DNA from: Marine Group II euryarchaeote MED-G35
GTDB taxonomy: Archaea; Thermoplasmatota; Poseidoniia; Poseidoniales; Thalassarchaeaceae
DNA length: 41,101 bases
Reading direction: 5' to 3'
NCBI GenBank assembly: GCA_002457155.1
Contig: NTJS01000012.1
Coordinates: forward strand, 1-41,101
Below, piece by piece: positions 1 through 8,183 of the stretch (positions within the stretch are counted from its first letter, which is position 1; each line of letters begins with the position of its first letter). The notes beneath the pieces were generated by a model, which saw nothing but the letters and a program-made list of their open reading frames with translations, was not told where the DNA came from and did not search any database. The translations under genes were made by a program, and so were the position numbers.

Positions 1-868
1 ACAGTGGAACGGGGGATAGGATTTCTCGGACTCGATCGATGTTGAGGGTTCCCTTGCTCGCACCCGTGACGAGTGCCCCTGACACGGGGCCTTCCAACCT
101 CCCAAGGCCTCCTCTGGACATCAACCAGTCCTCTCCCCTGGCATCGAACTGGCGTGACAACCCAGCGAAAATGTCCTGGGCTATCCTGTCGATCATGGGT
201 GCCCTCTCGACCAACCCTGCTGACCTCATTCTCTCCACGACCGTACTGACTCGGCCTCGACTCTCGGAGAGCCTCTCGGAGAGAGCAAGGAGGGTGATTG
301 GTTGGTGACTAGAGCAAAACTCGACTAGGAGGTCGCGGGGGAGGTTGTCATCCGACTGTTGGCTGTCACCAGCGATTCCGATGTCACTTGCAAGTGCAGA
401 AGTTCGATCTCCCCCCTCCGAGGGTCCGGGCTCGGCAATCCTAATGGAGAAGGGGACGTCATCATCCTCCGCTTCGATGGCCATCCTGGACTCGGAGGTC
501 TCGACCATGTGGGCTAGCTCCGAGAGCCTCAGTCCGAGGATGGCTGTGGCCTGGGATTCTACCATGGTGACTGCAGAGGTAATTGATCCCCCTCTGAGAA
601 TGTGCCTGTGCCACTTGCCGTCGACCTGGGCGGTCACCAGCCCGCACTCCCTCAGCTTGGTCACCTGGTGGTGGATGCCCGTGTTGGAGAGCCCGGTCTG
701 GTCGCCGAGCTGCTTGGAGTCCCAGCCCCTGAGCGGCTCTGGCAGGAACGCCTCCCTCATGATCCGGTGGAGGGCCCCGGTCTCGTCGCCCCCCGACCTC
801 CTGACCAGGCCCATCGAGTCCAGCAGCCAGTCCAACAGGACCCCCGCTTCCCTGCTGCCGGTGGGCAT
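1..868 (-). CDS. Winged-helix (ArsR/MarR-like) transcriptional regulator, 3' end truncated by window edge
   Basis: Manual minus-strand translation is open from ATG at 868 (GTG 898 and TTG 925 also in frame) to base 2: MPTGSREAGVLLDWLLDSMGLVRR...WDSKQLGDQTGLSNTGIHHQVTKLRECGLVTAQVDGKWHRHILRGG. Not in the supplied ORF track because it runs off the window. Confidence 0.75.
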   Translation of the reverse strand, partial: MPTGSREAGVLLDWLLDSMGLVRRSGGDETGALHRIMREAFLPEPLRGWDSKQLGDQTGLSNTGIHHQVTKLRECGLVTAQVDGKWHRHILRGGSITSAVTMVESQATAILGLRLSELAHMVETSESRMAIEAEDDDVPFSIRIAEPGPSEGGDRTSALASDIGIAGDSQQSDDNLPRDLLVEFCSSHQPITLLALSERLSESRGRVSTVVERMRSAGLVERAPMIDRIAQDIFAGLSRQFDARGEDWLMSRGGLGRLEGPVSGALVTGASKGTLNIDRVREILSPVPL

Positions 869-952
869 GGGTAGCTCGGTTAGCCTGAGGGAGAACACAG
901 CGTCAGCGCGGATTACGAGGCTCAAGAGCCTTGGCTAGGCCGGGAGGTGGAA

Positions 953-1603
953 TCAGGCGTATTCCTGGCGGATCTCGAGCCACGGGTAGCTGACCTTAGA
1001 CATCCCGAGCCCATCGAGGTGCGGGGCCAGCGAGAGGGTGCCCTGGCTGACTATCCCCCTCTTCCGGAGGATGCCGATCGCGCTGTTCACCGTGGTCCTC
1101 GACTTGCCCATGTCCCTCGCGAGCTGGGCCTGCGATGGTGGGTTGGGTGAGTTGGAGAGCATGGTCACGATCTTCCTCTGGACTCCCGAGAGTCCCACGG
1201 GGAGCATGGCTGCCGCGGTCGCCTGGTCGGTGACGCCGGTCCCCTCCAGGATCTCGACCTGAGCGGGCGCGCCCGCGTAGTAGCAGGTCCTGCCGTTCAC
1301 GGGTACGATCGTCACCGAGCGCTCGTTCACGAGGACCCTGAGGTGGTGGCGCAGCGTCCCGTTGGCCGCGTCAAGCTGCCTCTGGAGCTCCCTGAAGTGG
1401 ATCCCGGGGGACCTCTCCAGAGTCCTCAGTATGCTCCCTCTGAGTGGGTGCTCCCACGAGTGGTCGCGTGGTGCTGAGAGGATCCCTGGGGCGAACGGGG
1501 CGAACGGCAGGAGGGCCGCCATCCCCGTCGCGCCGGCCGCCATGGCCGTCAGCGAGTCGGCTATCCACGGGTATGACTCCCGGAGCTGACGCACTATGGG
1601 CAT
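953..1603 (-). CDS. Transcriptional regulator with two winged-helix domains
   Basis: 216 aa; HFRELQRQLDAANGTLRHHLRVLVNERSV and QAQLARDMGKSRTTVNSAIGILRKRGIVSQG are wHTH-like helices. Confidence 0.75.
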   Translation of the reverse strand: MPIVRQLRESYPWIADSLTAMAAGATGMAALLPFAPFAPGILSAPRDHSWEHPLRGSILRTLERSPGIHFRELQRQLDAANGTLRHHLRVLVNERSVTIVPVNGRTCYYAGAPAQVEILEGTGVTDQATAAAMLPVGLSGVQRKIVTMLSNSPNPPSQAQLARDMGKSRTTVNSAIGILRKRGIVSQGTLSLAPHLDGLGMSKVSYPWLEIRQEYA

Positions 1604-1666
1604 GAGTCGAATCTCGGAAATGCAGGCTTTAACCTTGCAGGGTCCGTTGAGTCGTGGATGCTCGTC

Positions 1667-2125
1667 TCACAAGCTGTGCCTGGTCACGCGGCCCTGGTGG
1701 ATCTTCATGTACGCGACCAGAGGGCCTAGGAGCCTTCCTGCGTCCCTGCCGTGCTCGGTGAGCTGGTAGGTGACCTTCACCGGCGAGGTCGTCTCCACGA
1801 CCCTGTCCACCAACCCCGTCTCCACGCACTTGGTGAGCTTGTCGGAGAGGGTCCTGGAGGAGATGCCGCGGAGCAGCTTCCTCAGCTCGTTGAACCTCCT
1901 GTCGCCTGCGATGTAGAGTGTGGCCAGGATCTCCACCGTCCACCTGGACGAGAAGATGGACAACGCGTCCACGGCCGCGTCGACCTCCCAGTCGATTTCG
2001 ATCTCTTCCTCGTAGTAGGACTCGAAGACGGAGCGGATCTCCTTCCCATCATCCTTGACGGCGGTGATTGCCTCGTTCACTTTCTTGTAGTCCTCGTCCG
2101 ATATTGCCATTGGCTGCCTCGACAT
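1667..2125 (-). CDS. HxlR-family winged-helix transcriptional regulator
   Basis: WTVEILATLYIAGDRRFNELRKLLRGISSRTLSDKLTKCVETGLVDRVVETTSPVKVTYQLTEHGRD is HxlR-like. Start taken at MSRQPMAISDED, about 30 nt downstream of a TATA-like element. Confidence 0.85.
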   Translation of the reverse strand: MSRQPMAISDEDYKKVNEAITAVKDDGKEIRSVFESYYEEEIEIDWEVDAAVDALSIFSSRWTVEILATLYIAGDRRFNELRKLLRGISSRTLSDKLTKCVETGLVDRVVETTSPVKVTYQLTEHGRDAGRLLGPLVAYMKIHQGRVTRHSL

Positions 2126-2147
2126 GTTATCAGGTATGCACAACGGC

Positions 2148-2164
2148 ATTAGGTGTATAAAATG
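2148..2164 (-). promoter_or_regulatory. Candidate TATA box/operator for the HxlR-family gene
   Basis: Plus-strand text taggtgtataaaatgcacc; minus strand reads GCATTTTATACACC about 25-35 nt upstream of ATG 2125, with GGTG/CACC half-sites around it. Confidence 0.4.
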
Positions 2165-2220
2165 CACCATAGTGTGTTCAGCAATACTTCAGGGTTAATA
2201 TGTGTCAACCCGCCCCTTCG

Positions 2221-2235
2221 GTGTGAAAACCACAC
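2221..2235. promoter_or_regulatory. Inverted repeat GTGTG-AAAAC-CACAC, candidate operator
   Basis: Perfect 5-bp arms in the intergenic region between the HxlR gene and the tiny-ORF cluster. Confidence 0.35.
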
Positions 2236-2258
2236 TAGGTTGAAAGAGGAAACTAATA

Positions 2259-2357
2259 ATGGACAGATGGCTAGAAGAATGGGTGAACGAAGTGATGACT
2301 GCTTGGAACGAGGATGGCACGGATAACCGTGACACTTCTACAGGGGAGGAACTCTGA
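2259..2357 (+). CDS. Tiny ORF 1 (32 aa), hypothetical
   Basis: Manual translation MDRWLEEWVNEVMTAWNEDGTDNRDTSTGEEL*; followed immediately by the next ATG. Confidence 0.4.
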   Translation: MDRWLEEWVNEVMTAWNEDGTDNRDTSTGEEL

Positions 2358-2423
2358 ATGACTCTCGTAGACAAGATCGTGAAGGCGATGGCGGACTGCC
2401 GCTGGGAGCTACCCAGAAGGTGA
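2358..2423 (+). CDS. Tiny ORF 2 (21 aa), hypothetical
   Basis: MTLVDKIVKAMADCRWELPRR*; its ATG directly follows the preceding TGA. Confidence 0.3.
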   Translation: MTLVDKIVKAMADCRWELPRR

Positions 2424-2427
2424 CCCG

Positions 2428-2571
2428 ATGGTCTTCTCAGGTCTGAATTCGATCTCGAGTTGTCCCTCATGCGGCGCACCGTGCCTGGTGTACCGTGAGT
2501 ATCTCGCACCTGACTTGAACAGCTCAGCGTGCCTGAAGTGCGGCACCGTCGCACTTACCGTGAACAACTAG
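2428..2571 (+). CDS. Small zinc-ribbon protein (47 aa)
   Basis: MVFSGLNSISSCPSCGAPCLVYREYLAPDLNSSACLKCGTVALTVNN*; CPSC...CLKC pairs; ATG 4 nt after the previous stop; below the ORF-track length cutoff. Confidence 0.6.
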   Translation: MVFSGLNSISSCPSCGAPCLVYREYLAPDLNSSACLKCGTVALTVNN

Positions 2572-4628
2572 GATCCGACGTACTCCGGTCGGCGGCCCTC
2601 GACCAGGGCGGACAGCCCCTCGCGGGCGTCCTCGGTCGCGAAGATCTCCTCGAGGGCATCCAGCTCGAGCTGCAGACCTGCATCGAGGTCCGTCTCCAGG
2701 GCCTTGTCCAGGAGTTCGCTGGCGATCCTCACCGAGACCGGGGCTGCCCTCGACAGGGACTTCAGCTGCCTAGCGACGTTGCGGTCCTCGGGATCGAACC
2801 CCTCCGGGGCATTCCCCGAGAGTAGCGAGGCCATGTTGTTGTCGGAGTAGAACGCCTTGGACATGGCAGCCACTGGGTGGCTGGGATCGGCTGGGGCTCC
2901 GGGGTACTTGTCCTCGGGCTTCCCGACGGAGGAAATCTCCCGGACCGTGCTGGTGACCCCGGACGCGTCCACCAGGTGGGTGATCAGCCCGAGGGCCCTG
3001 GCAGCGCCAGCATCCATGAAGTTGCCAGCGAGGACGGCGAACCTCGCCGCCTCAATGCCGCAGACCCTAGTCGCCCTCTGGGTCCCACCCAGCCCCGGGT
3101 AGATCCCGATGGAGGTCTCCGGGAACCTGAGCATCGTCTTCTCGGTGCCCACCCTGTAGTCGCAGGAGAGGGCTAGCTCCAGGCCGCCGCCGAGAGCGAG
3201 GCCGGTGGTGAGTGCTATGGTGGTGTGGGGGGAGCCCTCGATCAGGCCGAGCACCCTGTGCCCGTCCTTGGTGAAGTCCTCGATCTCGGAGAACGAGCCC
3301 TCCTCGATCTTGTCGACGAAGAACTTGACGTCGGCTCCGGCGACGAACGCCTTCCCGGCGCCCTCGAGCACTATCGTGCTCACGTCGGAGCGCGAGTTGA
3401 GGGCCTCGATGGCATCCCCCAGCTGGCCGACGACGGTGACGTTGAGCGCGTTCATCGCCTCGGGCCTGTTGATCAGGACGGTGGCGGTGCCATCCTCGTC
3501 GACGTCCACGTCGACGTAGCTGAACTCGAACGGCTCGGTCCTGCCTGAGAACCACTCGGGGATGTCGAGGCCCGCCAGCTCGGCGTACTCCCGGGCCATC
3601 CTGGATGCCTCGGTGACGCCGATCCTGTTGGCGAGCTCGAAGGGGCCGTTGGTCCACCTGAGGCCGACCTTGGCCCCGCGGTCCACGTCCTCCATGCTGC
3701 AGATCCCCTCCTCGGCAATCTGGGAGCAGACTGCGAAGGCCTGGCCCATCAGCCTCTCCTTGATCTGCCTGGCTGCCTCCTCGTCGCAGTCACCGTCGTC
3801 CTCGCCGATCCCCCACATCTCGCCATCTTCCACGAGTGCTCGCATGTTGTCCGCGCCGGCGAACCTTGGGACGCCCAGCTGCTCCGACAGGTAGTCGCTG
3901 CTGTGCAGTGCTATGGTCGGCCCTGTGAGGTTCATGAGGCCGAATGGCCCCAGCCCGATGCGGAACTCCCTGCATGCCACGGCGTCTATCTGAGCAGCGG
4001 TCGCGACCCCCTCCTCCAGGAGCCTGCACGCCTCGTTGATCCAGGGCACGAAGAAGCGGTTGACCACGAATCCGGGCCTGTCCTTGCAGACGATTATGAC
4101 CTTGCCCATCGTCTTGCAGTACTGCTCGACTGCGTCCATGGTCTCCTGGGACGTGGTCTCGGCGGGGATTATCTCCACGAGCCTGTTCTTGGCCGGGTGG
4201 TAGAACCAGTGCATCCCCACGAACCGGTCCTTCCTGCCGACCTGCTGGGCCAGCTCGTTGACTGACAGTGAGGATGTGTTGGTGGCGAGTATCGTGTGCT
4301 CGCCGCAGGTGCTGTCGAGGCTGGAGAATATCTCCCGCTTGAGCTCGAAGTCCTCGAACACCGCCTCGATCACCAGGTCGGTGTCGGGGGAGACGTTCTC
4401 GTTGCCAACGACGCCCGTGATGCTGCTCTTGATCCGCTCGGCCTGCTCGGGGCGGAAGATCCTCCTCTCGAGCGCCTCCTGCAGGAACTTGTCTATCGTG
4501 GCATGGCCCCTGTCCACCCACTGCTGCTCCCTGTCCACCATCTGGACTGAGAATCCCTCAGTAGCGCTCTTCTGGGCTATGCCGGAGCCCATGTTGCCCG
4601 CTCCGATTATCGCGACCGATTGCACCAT
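2568..4628 (-). CDS. Bifunctional 3-hydroxyacyl-CoA dehydrogenase / enoyl-CoA hydratase (HADH N-terminal, ECH C-terminal)
   Basis: N-terminal Rossmann VAIIGAGNMGSGIAQ; HADH motif HWFYHPAKN; C-terminal crotonase ALTTGLALGGGLELALSCDYRVG. Confidence 0.95.
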   Translation of the reverse strand: MVQSVAIIGAGNMGSGIAQKSATEGFSVQMVDREQQWVDRGHATIDKFLQEALERRIFRPEQAERIKSSITGVVGNENVSPDTDLVIEAVFEDFELKREIFSSLDSTCGEHTILATNTSSLSVNELAQQVGRKDRFVGMHWFYHPAKNRLVEIIPAETTSQETMDAVEQYCKTMGKVIIVCKDRPGFVVNRFFVPWINEACRLLEEGVATAAQIDAVACREFRIGLGPFGLMNLTGPTIALHSSDYLSEQLGVPRFAGADNMRALVEDGEMWGIGEDDGDCDEEAARQIKERLMGQAFAVCSQIAEEGICSMEDVDRGAKVGLRWTNGPFELANRIGVTEASRMAREYAELAGLDIPEWFSGRTEPFEFSYVDVDVDEDGTATVLINRPEAMNALNVTVVGQLGDAIEALNSRSDVSTIVLEGAGKAFVAGADVKFFVDKIEEGSFSEIEDFTKDGHRVLGLIEGSPHTTIALTTGLALGGGLELALSCDYRVGTEKTMLRFPETSIGIYPGLGGTQRATRVCGIEAARFAVLAGNFMDAGAARALGLITHLVDASGVTSTVREISSVGKPEDKYPGAPADPSHPVAAMSKAFYSDNNMASLLSGNAPEGFDPEDRNVARQLKSLSRAAPVSVRIASELLDKALETDLDAGLQLELDALEEIFATEDAREGLSALVEGRRPEYVGS

Positions 4629-4680
4629 GGTCCGTCGGGTGAAATGTCAGACATAACTCCAACGGAGGGGCGCTCAAACA

Positions 4681-5886
4681 TTAGCAGAGCAGATCCCAGA
4701 TCCTGCGGGCGTGCGCCTCGGGGGTCAGATCGAGCTCGGAGATCCTCTCCCTCCCTCTGGCTGCCCACCCCTCGCGGGTGCTGGGGTCGGATGCCTGCTC
4801 CAGCGCGGAGTGCCACGATGCGGCGTCCCCCCTGTCCAGCAGCCTGCCGTTCTCGCCATCTACGATTGTGTCCCTGAAGCCGCCCTCGTCCACGAAGAGC
4901 GGTGGGGTGCCGACTGCGAATGCCTCGATCGGGGTCAGCCCGAACGACTCCTTGTGGGCCATGCTCACGACCGCCCTCGCTCCCCTCATCAGGCTGACGA
5001 GTACGGGGGAAGGGAGCCTGGGTGCGACCCAGAGGCCGACCCCGCTGGAGTTGGCGTGCTTGCTCAGCATGCCCAGCGAGCCCTCGTCGCCTCCTCCGAC
5101 GTGGGCGAGTGAGAGGCCGGTCCCGGCGAGCATGGAGATCGTCTCCCAGGTTCCCTTCGCATACGAGGCGCGACCGACGGAGACGACGTAGTCGCCCTCC
5201 TCGGGATAGGGGTTCTCGGGGTCGTCCGAGGGGTCCTCCGGGAACTCGTCGGTGTCCACGCAGGGCCACAGCACGCCGGCCTCGACCCCGTACACCTCAT
5301 TGGCCCTCTGGGCGGAGAACCTCGAGTTCCCGCTGACTATCGCATCCTGCCTCGAGATGAGCGATTCCATCAGGGACTGGTCCCTGCTCCTGGCCCTGGA
5401 GAGTGCGGCCTTGGTCAGTGCCAGGTTCCTCCTCGGCGAACCGTCCACCCTCCTGTGCAGCGTCTCCTCGTACAGGCCCCTGTGGGGCTCGAGCAGGTGC
5501 AGGTGGACCCTGAGGCCGGGAGGGACGTGGTCCAGGATTGGGAGGCTGCCGTCCCCGCTGACCAGATGCAGGGCCATCGAGGATTCCATCGCCTCGGAAA
5601 GGCCTGTGCAGGACGCCCATGCCTTCGAGGCGGTCCCCCTCCCTGAGTCCAGGACGACCGAGATGGGGTCAGTTGAGAGGTGCCACTTAGACTCGGGTCT
5701 GATTAGCTCGATGCCGCTCTCAGAGCATGCCTCCTCCAGCTCGTTCGAGGGCTGGATCGTGGCCATCGTGACCTCGAACAGGCGGTTGATCGCTGGGAGG
5801 ACCCGGATCAGGTCCCTCTCGGCGCCACCCATCGACCCGAAGGAGCCCTTCGCGACTAGGAGCCTCGGTCTGCTCTTCTCGGTCAT
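4681..5886 (-). CDS. Glycosyltransferase family 4-like
   Basis: Start at MTEKSRPRLLVAKGSFGSMGGAERDLIRVLP, overlapping the previous gene's stop (ATGA); C-terminal HKESFGLTPIEAFAVGTPPLFVDEGGFRDTIVDGENGRLL is GT-B/GT4-like. Confidence 0.85.
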   Translation of the reverse strand: MTEKSRPRLLVAKGSFGSMGGAERDLIRVLPAINRLFEVTMATIQPSNELEEACSESGIELIRPESKWHLSTDPISVVLDSGRGTASKAWASCTGLSEAMESSMALHLVSGDGSLPILDHVPPGLRVHLHLLEPHRGLYEETLHRRVDGSPRRNLALTKAALSRARSRDQSLMESLISRQDAIVSGNSRFSAQRANEVYGVEAGVLWPCVDTDEFPEDPSDDPENPYPEEGDYVVSVGRASYAKGTWETISMLAGTGLSLAHVGGGDEGSLGMLSKHANSSGVGLWVAPRLPSPVLVSLMRGARAVVSMAHKESFGLTPIEAFAVGTPPLFVDEGGFRDTIVDGENGRLLDRGDAASWHSALEQASDPSTREGWAARGRERISELDLTPEAHARRIWDLLC

Positions 5887-7022
5887 TCCCCGACCACCCT
5901 CCTGTAGACATCGAGGACCCGGTCGGTGACCCTGTCCCACTGGTATTCCCTGGAGGCCTCCCTCCCGGAGGAGCCCCATCGGGAGGCCGTCTCTGGGTCT
6001 GCGTTGATCGCCTGGGTCATGGCCGATGCCAGGGAACCGTGGTCCTCGCACGGGACGGACAGGCCGCTGCCGCACCCCTCCACCATGGCCCCCAGGCCGT
6101 TGACGTCCGCCATGATGACGGGAGTCCCTGAGTGCATGGCCTCGAGAAGCACGGTTGGTAGGCCCTCGAACCTGCTTGGGATCACGATGCAGGTCGAGTT
6201 CTCGTAGAGCCATCTCTTCTCGGAGTCCGAGACCAGCCCCAGAACGGAGATGTGCTGCTTGGCGCTCGACTCCGAGTGCCTCTGGTGGAGCCAGTCGGTG
6301 AGCTCGCCCTTGCCTGCTATGGCTAGGTCGAATCCTGGGTCTCCGTCGTAGGAGTCCATTGCGTCCATCAGGACGTCCAGACCCTTCTGGAAGCTCATCC
6401 TCCCCACGAAGGAGACCAGGGGCCTCGCTGCATCCCTGTCCGAGAGGCCTGCCGGCTCCCCTGCAGGGTCCTCCACCGGCGAGAACCCGTTGGGGATCAC
6501 ATCGAGATCACCCCTCACTCCCTTCTTACGGAGCAGGTCCTCGAAGAAGGGCGTCAGAACGACCCTGGAATCGGACGAGTGGAGTGTCCTCCTGCCCTGT
6601 GCCGCCCACCTGAGTCGCTTGACCATCCTACCTACCGCAGTGGTCTTGACGTAGTCGTTGTGATATGTCGTGACCACGGGCTTGCCTGCCCCCTTGGCCT
6701 TGGAGAGGGTGCGCCTGATCAGGACCGGGAGCGTGTCGTGGAGGTGGACGACGTCGACGTCTCTCAGGTCCAGGTCGCTCACCGAGACCACTGGGTCGAC
6801 CCCCCCGAGGACCCTGCTCGGAGGGATTCTGATCACCTCAACGCCCCCGCGCGTGAACCTCTTCTCCTCGTGCGCGGGCACGTCGGCGCACCAGACGGTC
6901 ACCCTGTGGCCCCTCCGGACCAGCTCCCTCCCGATCTGCTCGACGTGCTGATTGCCGCCACCGACGTGGGGCCAGTACCACACGTGGACGAGGAGGACGT
7001 GGAGCGGGCGGGACGTGTCCAT
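5883..7022 (-). CDS. Glycosyltransferase family 4
   Basis: MDTSRPLHVLLVHVWYWPHVGGGNQHVEQIGRELVRRGHRVTV...FVGRMSFQKGLDVLMDAM...PSRFEGLPTVLLEAMHSGTPVI. Confidence 0.92.
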   Translation of the reverse strand: MDTSRPLHVLLVHVWYWPHVGGGNQHVEQIGRELVRRGHRVTVWCADVPAHEEKRFTRGGVEVIRIPPSRVLGGVDPVVSVSDLDLRDVDVVHLHDTLPVLIRRTLSKAKGAGKPVVTTYHNDYVKTTAVGRMVKRLRWAAQGRRTLHSSDSRVVLTPFFEDLLRKKGVRGDLDVIPNGFSPVEDPAGEPAGLSDRDAARPLVSFVGRMSFQKGLDVLMDAMDSYDGDPGFDLAIAGKGELTDWLHQRHSESSAKQHISVLGLVSDSEKRWLYENSTCIVIPSRFEGLPTVLLEAMHSGTPVIMADVNGLGAMVEGCGSGLSVPCEDHGSLASAMTQAINADPETASRWGSSGREASREYQWDRVTDRVLDVYRRVVGE

Positions 7023-7045
7023 CAGTCGCCGACTGGGCCACCCGT

Positions 7046-8161
7046 TTGAAAACACCCGTTGTCGTGGACTTGTCCAGCATCCTGATTTTAGCCCGGATGC
7101 GGGCTCTCGGGGGCGTGTTCAGGCGCGTTGTGCTCGCGAGGGCCTCGAAAGACCCATCCGGATACGGGTCAAACCACCCCGTGGTGGAGGATCTGCTTGA
7201 CCGGGCTCAGGCCAGTGGGTGGACCAGGGCTGCGACCGTGGATGGGGATGGGGTGTCCCGCTCGAACCAGAAGGCGATAGCGAGCGCGGTCGCGGAGTAT
7301 GGGGCCGACCTGGTCCACATCACCAACCAGCACGACGCTCACATGGTACCTTCGAAGGGGGCATCGGTCCCGTTCGTGGTATCCGTCCACGACCTGTACG
7401 ACCACCGCCCGAGGGCGATTGACGCGGGAGACGTCCCAGTGCCCCTCGGTGACAGGTTCCCACCCTCTGCCAAGGCCCGGCTCCTGGGCTCGTGCAGAGA
7501 GGGCATGGAACGCGCAGACATGCTCCTCTGTTCCTCCGAGAGGACGATGGAGGAGGCTAGGGGGATGTTCCCCGATACTCGATGCGTGCTAGTCCGGGAC
7601 TCGATAGACGACGAGTTCTGGGACCCCAACAGGAACCCGAGGCCCCGGAGCATGCTGGGCGACTCTGGCGACGAGGGGAAGTGCCTGATTGTCTCAGTGG
7701 GGGAGAAGGACCCCCGATGGCGGGCGCAGTTCGTGAGCGAGGTGATTTCCTTGGTGCCCGATGAGGTGCGGGAGGACCTGCTTCTGTTCCGGATCGGATC
7801 GGGCAGGATAGACTGGGAGCAGGTGGCTGCCGCGTTCCAGCATGCCGAGGCGGTTCTGTACCCCGGCGTTTCCGTCGGATTCCGCAGCCCGCCCCTCGAG
7901 GCGATGGCCTCGGGGTGCCCAGTGCTCGCCTCCGACCTGCCCATGCACGACGAGGTCCTGCCCCCGAGGTGCCTGCTCCCCGCCACAGATTCTGACCATT
8001 GGGTCTCGGCCATCGTCGAGATGCACGCTGAGTGGGTTCGTGCGGGCGGGGTCCCGAGGCACGTGGATGACGAGCTCGTCTCGCTGGTGAGGGGGTCATT
8101 CGGAAGGGCGGCCCATGGCGTTGCTCTTTCGAAGGCCTATGGGATGGCCTGTGAAGGTTAA
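7046..8161 (+). CDS. Glycosyltransferase family 4-like
   Basis: VVSVHDLYDHRPRA..., LYPGVSVGFRSPPLEAMASGCPVLASDLPMHDEV; apparent TTG start at 7046, divergent from the previous GT. Confidence 0.85.
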   Translation: MKTPVVVDLSSILILARMRALGGVFRRVVLARASKDPSGYGSNHPVVEDLLDRAQASGWTRAATVDGDGVSRSNQKAIASAVAEYGADLVHITNQHDAHMVPSKGASVPFVVSVHDLYDHRPRAIDAGDVPVPLGDRFPPSAKARLLGSCREGMERADMLLCSSERTMEEARGMFPDTRCVLVRDSIDDEFWDPNRNPRPRSMLGDSGDEGKCLIVSVGEKDPRWRAQFVSEVISLVPDEVREDLLLFRIGSGRIDWEQVAAAFQHAEAVLYPGVSVGFRSPPLEAMASGCPVLASDLPMHDEVLPPRCLLPATDSDHWVSAIVEMHAEWVRAGGVPRHVDDELVSLVRGSFGRAAHGVALSKAYGMACEG

Positions 8162-8183
8162 GGTGGGATTTTTGGCGATTCTC

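Noticed and set aside
345-938. 197-aa plus-strand ORF at the left end
   Set aside because: Antisense to the edge-truncated winged-helix gene, whose minus-strand frame is open to the window edge and shows a clear wHTH pattern.
3790-4521. 243-aa minus-strand ORF within the HADH/ECH gene
   Set aside because: Alternative frame of a clear FadB-like coding sequence; Arg/Gly-rich with no motifs.
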